64,000 nucleotides of DNA from Branchiostoma floridae (lineage: Eukaryota > Chordata > Leptocardii > Amphioxiformes > Branchiostomatidae). The stretch covers positions 5,061,996-5,125,995 of the forward strand of contig NC_049983.1 of the NCBI RefSeq assembly GCF_000003815.2, in the 5' to 3' direction. Below are positions 54,430 to 64,000 of this stretch, piece after piece; the first letter of the stretch is position 1, and each line of letters begins with the position of its first letter. Below the pieces are notes generated by a model. The model worked only from the letters and a program-made list of their open reading frames with translations, was not told the origin of the DNA and did not search any database. The position numbers and the translations under genes are program-made.

Positions 54430-57400
54430 AAACGCCCTGCTAATTGTCAGGTCGGGCAGTCATTGATTGGACACGGCATGGCAGGAAACCGGGCCCACCA
54501 TCCCTGCTATTGTCACTAACACGGCCTGGAGGATGTTTTTAAATTTTCCCAGAATCCATCCCTCATTCATCATGTTCGAATTTACACAATGTACTTAACC
54601 TTTCTAAACCACAGCCAAAGTCAGCCTCGCTATATTGTGAATGCCAGAAATACTAGTATTGAAAATCAATTGGTTCTTTATTTCATGGATAATCAGAGTT
54701 ACTGTACTGTAAAAAAGAGTGTAGTGTATAAAACAACACCAGTGCCATGAAAACCCGCCACCAGACTCACTACTATCCTAATATCCAGCCTTCCATTGCC
54801 CATGTTGCCGCCGTGTGTCGGGAATCTTCCCTGTGATTTATCACACACAGTGGACGGCGGTCCAAATTAATCCAACTGCGAGAACCGAATGGACCACAAA
54901 CTTGGCAGTGAAAACGGGCAGACTATCAAAGACTGTCACATCAAATGTTCCGAACGATCAAGAACGTTAGATATATTGATTATACAAACTATTTTGTCAG
55001 TAACTCTTAACCCGTCAGGAAAAAAAAGGCTGCACGAGTTGGAGGCTGCGGACCAAAGCTGTCGTCCCTGTAAGATCCTGTAAGTACTCCAGTCCGGATC
55101 GATACGGCACAACATGTGTTTTCAGTATCTAAGGAATTCATTTCAATCTGGATGATAAAATCACATGAATCGTCAGTGGGACGCCACTACTGTTTGAGAG
55201 CAGAGAGACCCACAAGAATAATTCCTCTACTCACGTATGCATCTCACATGAGCAATTATGCAAAGTGGTCGGTGTCAGGCAGGGGTCGAGCACACCTTTT
55301 TATCAGACGGGTTTCGGGCGGACACCGGCTCTTTGCACCTCCGTGCTGAGAATGGGGAGACAAAAATCTGCCTTCGATTTCCTGGCTGATAGCGCGGCAT
55401 ACCTCACATGCTCCTTTAATTCCCACGCTGTCTTTAGCCTGCGAGGCAACAGTCTGGGCTTCAGAAAAGATGCATCAACATTTTGTCCCTTCTTTCCTCT
55501 CATTAACCGTACCGCGAACATAATTGTGGTACGGTCCGCCAGGAGCTTTAGGAGGAAACCTTTTGTTGGAAAAAAGAAGACGTGGAAGGAGAGAGAAACG
55601 CTCGCGGCAGGGGTGAAGTCCCCGTTCTTGACAATTTTCACGCTTTGCCAGGGTTGAATTAATCGTCATTAATTAGGGGGTGAACATAATTCATTCCGAT
55701 GGGGAACCGAGACTCAAATAACAGGCATTGGAGATGAAATCTATAAAGGCTACTTCCACAAATAAAGTCCAACAGTTAATTCGCTGTGCTATACAAAATA
55801 CGGACGTTTTGTAGGGAATGTTCGCCGCACGATCCGAACTGTGCTACAAACAGCATTCCAAACTTCCCGTCCATGTCGTTCCCATTAAACGAGATAACAT
55901 CTCGTGGGAAGACACGCCGCGCAAGGAAACTCGTTCAAGTTCCAACTATATGTGACTTCACTGGCGGCGGATGTCGTTATTGGGTTGTGTCCTGTGTCTA
56001 TATCTGTACACATTGCCAAACTTTATGAATCTGCTCCAGCTTTGGCTGAAAGTAAAGCCAGCGTCTGCGGCCAAGACCACTCCCTCCCTCTCTCTCCCTT
56101 CCCGCACAATCTGGATCTTATTACGACCAGAGCTTTACTCCATCCTGGTAGTAGACTCCAGATTTCGCTGTTTTTCTCAGAGACCCAGGCAGCCAAAGTG
56201 CCGGTTGTAAACAAAGTGTGTCTCACACGTTGTTGGGTTCTTGTTAGACTGTAGCTAGTAATTTGTGTTGCGTGCTTTCTCTGTGCAACAACGTCATCGG
56301 CCCTCTCCGGGCTCTCCGCCTAATGACCCTTATGTGTACCAGGGGCACAGGACTACTACTACACTCGACTCGACTCGACATACCTACCCCTACACCCGCC
56401 CCAGAAACCTCATAGAAACCACTGACATACCCTCGTCAAGGCTATACAACAACCAGCAAATCAAACAAGAAGTCCACCTAAAGAAGGAAACGTGGAAGAG
56501 TCAACAGAAATACATTGAGCCGCAGCAGGAGACTAGAACCCGGGGCTGATAAGACTGGCACTCTGTGGCATGGCTTTATCAGTTCCATATTCATCCTTCG
56601 TGACGGTCGGGGCTTGACCTGAAAAAAAAACTGCTTCCTGTCGTGTCTATTTTCTGTCCAAATCGCACAAGCTCACCGCCTTCAACTGAACCAAGGATTT
56701 GTAAACAAGAAAACACAAAGCCCAGCCTACCTGTGTGTTGTAGGACCTTGCAGCGGTGATGTGGCGCTGAGGCCTGCCAGTCCAGCTCGCAGTGATAACG
56801 CTGCTATGTCTGTGAACGCTGTGCGAGGTCGGCGCTACAGTCCAGGCATATGGAATGAAGTATCCTGTCACCGATACCAAACTGCGTCTCTATCTCTCCT
56901 TCAGATGGCGGCCGGGCTGCAGAAGTGTGCGCCCGCGGCGGCGCTGAGCTCCGAGCGCTGTTCAAATTCTACCCGGACAGCCCAGCAACATGGACCCGGG
57001 ACCGGGAATGGTTGTCTGACAGATGGGATCGCCTGTGGTCTTGAACTCGGGCCAAAAAGGTTTTTCCCGCACAAACCCAACTCTGTCACTTTTGCGTCGC
57101 TAAGTACGACGGCATGGAGTCTTTGGCGGACACTACACGTGACCACTGGCTGACTCCGGCCACAAACCACACCACAAGCTATCCCTTGATCCTCTTAGCG
57201 TGTCGCCGGAGGGGCGGAGGGGGTGTTTCGGGGATCGATCATCAATCACCATAATGGGGGGACTATTGACTATTTTGGCTACTAATACTAAGGCCTCGGG
57301 AAACATGGCTCGTTTGAAAGGTACCTGTATCCAAGGAGCTTTTATCAGATATAAAAAGCTCCTGGCTGTATCTGTACAGCCGTTATAGCCGCCTACTGGA

Positions 57401-57955
57401 TCGACACACCGGCTTGTAACAGTTTAACCCGCACTAGAAATACATGCAAGTTTTATTGACACGACAAAAAGTAAAGTTACTTTTGTATGGCCAACTATAA
57501 ACTACAAAAAAAGAAGAGAAAACAAGTCCATAATGATTTGATTATATGGATGCCATCACCCGGGCAATGCAAAATTGATGTGAGTGTGCGGATAAAAAGA
57601 AAGTTTTGGGTGGGCAAACTACTCGCTTCGCGACATATATTCCTATCCCGGCGTCAGAATCTTCCCAGTTGAAAATCGCGAATCAGCAGCACCACCCCCC
57701 CCCCCCCAACGACAAACACAAATGCCCACAAGGAGGCCCTTGAAGGAGACTACAAATCAGTACAATTTAAGATACCAAAAGATGCACGTCTAAAATTTGT
57801 ATCGGTTTCAATTTTTGGGCATGAAGGACATTTTAATATACAAGATGACATCAAAGACATTATACATTCTGACATCAAGGACATGATATAAGATGATACA
57901 TTCAGGACGGGGAACAAACGAAACTTGATGCCATCCGTATAGTCAAGTCAACGCA
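54430..57955. other. Repeat-poor intergenic region, no gene recognised
   Basis: About 3.5 kb with few of the repeats seen elsewhere and somewhat higher GC. Frames at 55265-55657 (plus), 55303-55641 (minus), 55904-56254 (plus) and 56761-57153 (plus) reach 110-130 codons but overlap each other on opposite strands and show no motif. A promoter, UTR exon or conserved non-coding sequence could be here; nothing in the sequence proves it. Confidence 0.4.
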
Positions 57956-57959
57956 GTCT

Positions 57960-58012
57960 AGCAGTACTCTCCAAGCAGATATTCGGCTCCGGCTGTTCTT
58001 GACGTGTTCGTC
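57960..58012. mobile_element. Fragment of the TCTGCTTGGAG family (inverse orientation)
   Basis: gtactctccaagcagatatt, cggctccggctgttcttgac, gtgttcgtctg. Confidence 0.4.
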
Positions 58013-58369
58013 TGTACAGAGAAGAGACAGAAACTACATTATAGTGAACAGTACACGTGTAAAAGGGTCAAAATGTACGTCAAACATCGGATACATTAAA
58101 TGTTAAGGTCAAAACAATGTGACCTCTCTTGTGTAGATAACCAATCGACAGATGTATGCACATGGACATGGAGCCAGGACGTTATTTAGGCTATGTTGAT
58201 TTCATTATGTTGGTGCTCTCTTGTGAATCCCAAAACTGACGCAAGTGAGTAGAAAAATATTTGTCCTCCTTAAACATGAAATATAAGTGGTTAGGAAGGT
58301 TGAACAAACGACTGAAAACATTTTGTAGTATGGTCGATATTTTTGAAACGGACGATGCTCCTCCATATA

Positions 58370-58596
58370 CAGTAAACGCAGAAACAGCTGTGGTTTAACG
58401 TTCGCGGTTTTCGCGGTGGTCGCTTCACCGCGAACTTTAAAGCACCGCGAACATTTTTCCATGGCAGTAAGAGACTACAGTGCATGGTGCTACTGCGACC
58501 TTAAAACCACCGTGAAAACTCCATTTTGTCGCTACCGCGAAATTAAATCCCCGCGAACTTAAATGCAGTTTAATATACTTAAATGCTTTACAGTAA
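58370..58596. mobile_element. Short GCGAA-rich inverted-repeat element
   Basis: tacagtaaacgcagaaacag and the imperfect inverse at gcatttaagt/aaatgctttacagta flank a core rich in cgcgaac/gttcgcgg on both strands (gttcgcggttttcgcggtgg; ccgcgaacttaaatgc). It appears to be a pogo-like MITE with decayed ends. Confidence 0.5.
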
Positions 58597-58599
58597 TCG

Positions 58600-61430
58600 A
58601 GTTTGAGTTGAGTGAGTTAAGATAGGCACACTTCTCAGTGTATAGGCGCGGTGCACATCTCTGTTTATTACCCCTGGACCACACACGGACATCACGGTAT
58701 GGGGTTAGTCCACTGCTAGGAGCTAGACACAGGTAAAGGAAAGCCCCACACTTGTCTTGGGTACGTCTGTGTTATGTTTCACATCGGCGGCGATAACAAT
58801 GATTGAATGAAGACCCTTTTGTACATTTGTGGACAACCGAGCGCGATCCAAGTTTAATACAGGTCACAACAAAGACAAAACATAGCCTCCTTCGAATTCG
58901 AAGACTTCTGGAGCGGCGGCTTTTATTATTGGGGGACCGGGGGTGGGGAGTGAGCGCTGATTCCAGATTTTCAAAATGGGCTCTCCATGCCGGAAAAGTA
59001 GTTTTGCAGCACCTGGACAGCGAACCCCAGCCCACATGTTCATCAGCGTTCCCAATAATAAACGCTCCAGAGGTCTCCAAAGGGTAATGTGAAAGTATCA
59101 TGTATCTAGTTTAACATACAAGCTCGGCTTCTTCGTTCTTCTTTTTAATGGCGAAAACGCACGATTGTATATGGGTTTAGCTTATTATGGTCGGTTTGTC
59201 AAAACGCATGAGGAATCTAAATTTTCAGTGCTACTCATATGTCTAAACCTACTTTCTATATAATTAAATAGGATATCGATAATTGACACACACGGTACAA
59301 ACTACGACGAAGTGCACTTCATCTTCTACCGTGTTTGGGGTACACAATTGTCAGTTTTGTTGGTTCTAGAGGAGTGCGGTTATGCCTTCATGATTCAGGT
59401 CGCAGGTTGTGGCTACTGAGTCTTAGTGGTAGTTCTGTGTCTTATATTTGCAATTTTCAAATACATGTACTGATCTTCACAGTGTATGTGGGCCTTAAAA
59501 GTGTACGGTCGGTGTTTTTTTTTTCAATAATTATTGCGCCTTAATTGTTATCGTCATTATGTTCTAAAGTTAAAGATAATAAGCTTTTATCTTTCTACTG
59601 CACAGACCAAATTTCAACAAATTCTATTACATTTATTAGCCACAACAACATCATTGAATGAAAATCAACGTTTGTACAAAATATACATCCTCCTGGTGTT
59701 ATTGAACATCGATTGTTCTTGATTCCTGACGCCCGTTACCGGTACGGGCACGTACCGCGACTTGAGAGCGCGTTCTTTTTAGAAGCAGGAAAGCAAACGT
59801 AAAGAAAAGTTGTAATTGTACAGACTTAACGATCATTATACACTGTTTACTTCACAAAGGAACGTTTTTGGGGAGTGCCTGTCGGCAGGAATCAAGAACT
59901 GGAAGTATGGGAGGTAAGATTCGATGAACATCAGAGGGGTGTATATTTTGTACGCAAGTCTTTGTTCATGAAATGATACTCATCATAGTTGTTTGAAGAT
60001 CTGTCATTTTTCAGTGTATTTGGTTATATGAGCAATTTAATAAGAAACGGTTTCTCTTTAACACCTTCTTGTCACGCGGGACATCGTCTTTGAATGGCTG
60101 GTATCATGATAACAACTTTTATCCAAATATTAAATCGGTAAATACGAGTTGTTGATTTTTCATTTTTGTTCGGCTCCAATAAAAGCAACGCTTTTTAAAC
60201 GCTCTATAGACACGTTCCAACACATTTGTCACCATCTGCAACAGCAGTTATTTTGAGGAAAATGGTTTGATTCTAAAACCTATTGTAAAACTATTGCATA
60301 CAAATGTAAAACAGATCCGTTAGAGTAAAACGCAACATGCTTTTAAAGCATAACAAGGTTGGACTCCAGGCTAACATAATTACAAGTCGGATAACAGAAA
60401 GCAAGTTGCTGTATGTAAAGCCATGTTGATTTGGTTGATATGAATGACATCCCCACGCGCATCCGACTTTTCTGCCGTTTCAGATATAAAACGTTTTCGA
60501 CCATACTGTAAATCCTACAGACCAGCTGCAAAAAATATCGGAGAACGTATATCAATATACTAAAGTCAATTCTAAAGTCCAAGGAGAAGATGTGAAAGAA
60601 CAATAATGAAGAATCTATTGTTTGGTATGCTGTTTTGCCAATTTTGTTTTTATTCGCACGCTCGCGTCAGTTTTGGGGTTCCCCGATGATGTCATTTATA
60701 TATTTGTGTCAACGTGGCCTTAGATGAATATAAAAATATTGCAGTTTTGTACGTATGAAAGTGAAGTGAAACCTCGAAGTAGTAAAGAGCATGATGTACT
60801 TTCATCGTGTTTCTATGTACAGTTGGAAACAGTGTACTTTTTTGACTGGTATAAGTGCAGGAGTTAGCGCTTTTAACTTAAAAGTTGTTAACGACATGAA
60901 CATGTAATATCAATGCAATAATGTTGAAATAGATGATGGGTTAACGGACTGAATGTTACACAGAGGTTCGTCTCCGCAAGCCGAACCTCTACTTGGAGGG
61001 TTGTGAGAAAAGCATCTTGGGTAAGGTAAGGGCGTCTTTAGTAAGGGAAGAAATGGGAGTATGCTATTGGTCGGTTGAATATTTTGAGACGTGCATATGG
61101 CTTAAATTCACCTTGTTGCATAACGTTCCTTGTTGTCATTAGGTGGCCATCAAATAGTAATGAGCCTGTCGTAACCTCCTAAAACACGACACGACATTTA
61201 ATGTCCCTTCATAAAGACGAATGATGTCAAACACTTGGAAACAATGTCTTCACAAACGTTAACACTACACTGAAAGACGATTCAGCTTAGCCAATATTTG
61301 TGTTTGAGTGTAAATACATACCTGCATGATGTTCTGATTCACGACTCACGCACGGCCGTGTCGTGCTATACACTTGGGGATACTTACTTTAACCACGTGT
61401 AGGGATACTAGTGCCTCACGTAGGACGGAA
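58600..61430. other. Intergenic, no gene seen
   Basis: AT-rich sequence. A repeat end near 60655-60725 (cacgctcgcgtcagttttgg, ggttccccgatgatgtcatt) matches 13555-13620, and aacctctacttggaggg near 60983 is a stray TCTGCTTGGAG-family end. No exon-like frame. Confidence 0.45.
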
Positions 61431-61435
61431 TTTAC

Positions 61436-63454
61436 ACGGTGTCTTACGCCGTACATGACTCTTAAGAGCGTGTAGGAGCCAGCTTGTTACAGTAAGCACA
61501 GTGTCTTACGCCGTACTGGCCCGTACATGACTCTTAAGAGCGTGTAGGAGCCAGCATGTTACAGTAAGCACGGTGTCTTACGCCGTACATGACTCTTAAG
61601 AGCATGTAGGAGCCAGCATGTTACAGTAAGCACAGTGTCTTACGCCGTACATGACTCTTAAGAGCGTGTAGGAGCCAGCATGTTACAGTAAGCACAGTGT
61701 CTTACGCCGTACTGGCCCGTACATGACTCTTAAGAGCGTGTAGGAGCCAGCATGTTACAGTAAGCACAGTTTCTTACGCCGTACTGGCCCGTACATGACT
61801 CTTAAGAGCGTGTAGGAGCCAGCATGTTACAGTAAGCACAGTGTCGTACGCCGTACATGACTCTTAAGAGCGTGTAGGAGCCAGCATGTTACAGTAAGCA
61901 CAGTGTCTTACGCCAAACAGGACTCTTAAGAGCGTGTAGGAGCCAGCTTGTTACAGTAAGCACGGTGTCTTACGCCGTACATGACTCTTAAGAGCGTGTA
62001 GGAGCCAGCTTGTTACAGTAAGCACAGTGTCTTACGCCGTACTGGCCCGTACATGACTCTTAAGAGCGTGTAGGAGCCAGCTTGTTACAGTAAGCACGGT
62101 GTCTTACGCCGTACATGACTCTTAAGAGCGTGTAGGAGCCAGCTTGTTACAGTAAGCACGGTGTCTTACGCCGTACATGACTCTTAAGAGCGTGTAGGAG
62201 CCAGCTTGTTACAGTAAGCACAGTGTCTTACGCCGTACTGGCCCGTACATGACTCTTAAGAGCGTGTAGGAGCCAGCATGTTACAGTAAGCACGGTGTCT
62301 TACGCCGTACATGACTCTTAAGAGCGTGTAGGAGCCAGCTTGTTACAGTAAGCACGGTGTCTTACGCCGTACATGACTCTTAAGAGCGTGTAGGAGCCAG
62401 CATGTTACAGTAAGCACAGTGTCTTACGCCGTACATGACTCTTAAGAGCATGTAGGAGCCAGCTTGTTACAGTAAGCACAGTGTCTTACGCCGTACTGGC
62501 CCGTACATGACTCTTAAGAGCGTGTAGGAGCCAGCATGTTACAGTAAGCACAGTGTCTTACGCCGTACATGACTCTTAAGAGCGTGTAGGAGCCAGCTTG
62601 TTACAGTAAGCACAGTGTCTTACGCCGTACTGGCCCGTACATGACTCTTAAGAGCGTGTAGGAGCCAGCATGTTACAGTAAGCACGGTGTCTTACGCCGT
62701 ACATGACTCTTAAGAGCGTGTAGGAGCCAGCTTGTTACAGTAAGCACAGTGTCTTACGCCGTACTGGCCCGTACATGACTCTTAAGAGCGTGTAGGAGCC
62801 AGCATGTTACAGTAAGCACGGTGTCTTACGCCGTACATGACTCTTAAGAGCGTGTAGGAGCCAGCTTGTTACAGTAAGCACGGTGTCTTACGCCGTACAT
62901 GACTCTTAAGAGCGTGTAGGAGCCAGCATGTTACAGTAAGCACAGTGTCTTACGCCGTACATGACTCTTAAGAGCGTGTAGGAGCCAGCTTGTTACAGTA
63001 AGCACGGTGTCTTACGCCGTACATGACTCTTAAGAGCGTGTAGGAGCCAGCATGTTACAGTAAGCACAGTGTCTTACGCCGTACATGACTCTTAAGAGCG
63101 TGTAGGAGCCAGCTTGTTACAGTAAGCACAGTGTCTTACGCCGTACTGGCCCGTACATGACTCTTAAGAGCGTGTAGGAGCCAGCATGTTACAGTAAGCA
63201 CGGTGTCTTACGCCGTACATGACTCTTAAGAGCGTGTAGGAGCCAGCTTGTTACAGTAAGCACGGTGTCTTACGCCGTACATGACTCTTAAGAGCGTGTA
63301 GGAGCCAGCTTGTTACAGTAAGCACAGTGTCTTACGCCGTACTGGCTCGTACATGACTCTTAAGAGCGTGTAGGAGCCAGCATGTTACAGTAAGCACGGT
63401 GTCTTACGCCATACAGGACTCTTAAGAGCGTGTAGGAGCCAGCTTGTTACAGTA
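61436..63454. repeat. Satellite array: 31 units of 62 or 72 bp
   Basis: The unit reads gtgtcttacgccgtacatga, ctcttaagagcgtgtaggag, ccagcttgttacagtaagca and c. By hand count there are 31 units: 21 short (62 bp) and 10 long (72 bp). The long form has an extra actggcccgt, which looks like a local duplication around gtac. Other two-state sites are cagtgt/cggtgt and cttgtt/catgtt. Each unit contains the palindrome CTCTTAAGAG. The expected length (21x62 + 10x72 = 2,022) agrees with the array span. Edge units have a ccaaacagg/ccatacagg variant. Confidence 0.95.
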
Positions 63455-64000
63455 AAGCCACACAGCTGAATTCACGTGCACGACATCGTTCATTCGCCGA
63501 GTAATTTTCTATCATTGCAATGCAAATGATATGTAACAAAATGTCTTATCAGCATAACTCATCCGAGGGGTGATTAATATGTTCTCGGCCTCACCCAGAA
63601 ATAACAAGCACAACTCAGATTTTGAGCCTCAACTTCATAATATGACGCTTTTTGTCAATATCCTCCAAATTGCAAATCATTGGAGTCATTACTTTCCCGG
63701 CATTCGTTTTTGTCTAAATCAGAAGGTAAGTGGCGAGAAAAAGAAAGGTGAAGTGTGATCAGACAATTTGACCCGCACACTTCAGGTCGCAGCTCAATTG
63801 TTTACTTTTTTTCGTTATCCCTTACCTAACGTTACTGGGTGTCGCCTGCAACGTAATGATCACAATAATTTGAATTTTGGTACACATTCATATAAGACTT
63901 TATACATGTACGTGGGATTATCAATAAGTCATGCCAGCCAGCCAGCTAACCAGGCAGCCAAATAGGCAGGCGAAAAGACAGACAGACAGACAGACAGGCA
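63455..64000. other. Intergenic, no gene seen
   Basis: Two short frames with no motif. The window ends in a (CAGA)n run and an adjacent gccagccagcc stretch. Confidence 0.5.

Noticed and set aside
56761-57153. 130-codon plus frame in the repeat-poor island
   Set aside because: An opposite-strand frame of 89 codons overlaps it, no domain is recognised, and no splice-consistent partner exon was found.
61436-63454. CRISPR array
   Set aside because: Units are contiguous with no unique spacers, and the genome is that of an animal; it is a satellite.

Overview
The window looks like a piece of a draft animal genome, most probably a cephalochordate (amphioxus, Branchiostoma). This is inferred from intron-containing extracellular leucine-rich-repeat (LRR) genes, dense short DNA transposons, a Penelope-like fragment, tRNA-derived SINE sequence and a recurring family ending in CATGGAGGTATGAGGTCCCC that I associate with amphioxus. 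A 100-N run at 53913-54012 shows it is scaffold sequence.

The only protein genes I can support are two large paralogous secreted LRR genes, both on the minus strand and arranged head to tail. Gene A (41003 down to 26288) reads through ten exons whose phases all agree and predicts 2,913 residues: signal peptide, eight LRRNT caps, seven LRRCT caps and Ser/Thr/Pro/acidic linkers. Gene B (8008 down past position 1) has a single 6.5-kb exon plus a second exon of at least 1.2 kb that runs off the window, giving at least 2,579 residues with seven LRRNT-LRR-LRRCT blocks. In both genes a splice acceptor lies exactly 5 nt before the ATG, the signal peptide is 24 residues, the N-terminal blocks are long, and later blocks are short and podocan/ECM2-like. 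Linkers contain possible glycosaminoglycan and tyrosine-sulfation sites, so large extracellular-matrix or surface-associated LRR glycoproteins are the likeliest products. No transmembrane segment or EGF domain is visible within the window.

Layout: 1-8.0 kb gene B; 8.0-26.1 kb intergenic, rich in transposon pieces (LINE tail, GIY-YIG Penelope remnant with inverted repeats, short inverted-repeat elements, a 21-bp minisatellite, GT tracts); 26.1-41.0 kb gene A, with a SINE and a 20-bp minisatellite in its introns; 41-64 kb without a recognisable gene, holding a 2.1-kb foldback element with a tRNA-like segment, microsatellites, two pogo/Tigger-like elements, a LINE 3' end, an approximately 870-bp inverted-repeat element, and a 2-kb satellite array of 62/72-bp units at 61.4-63.5 kb.

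Open reading frames opposite the LRR exons or within the tandem repeats appear to be chance frames and are not annotated as genes.
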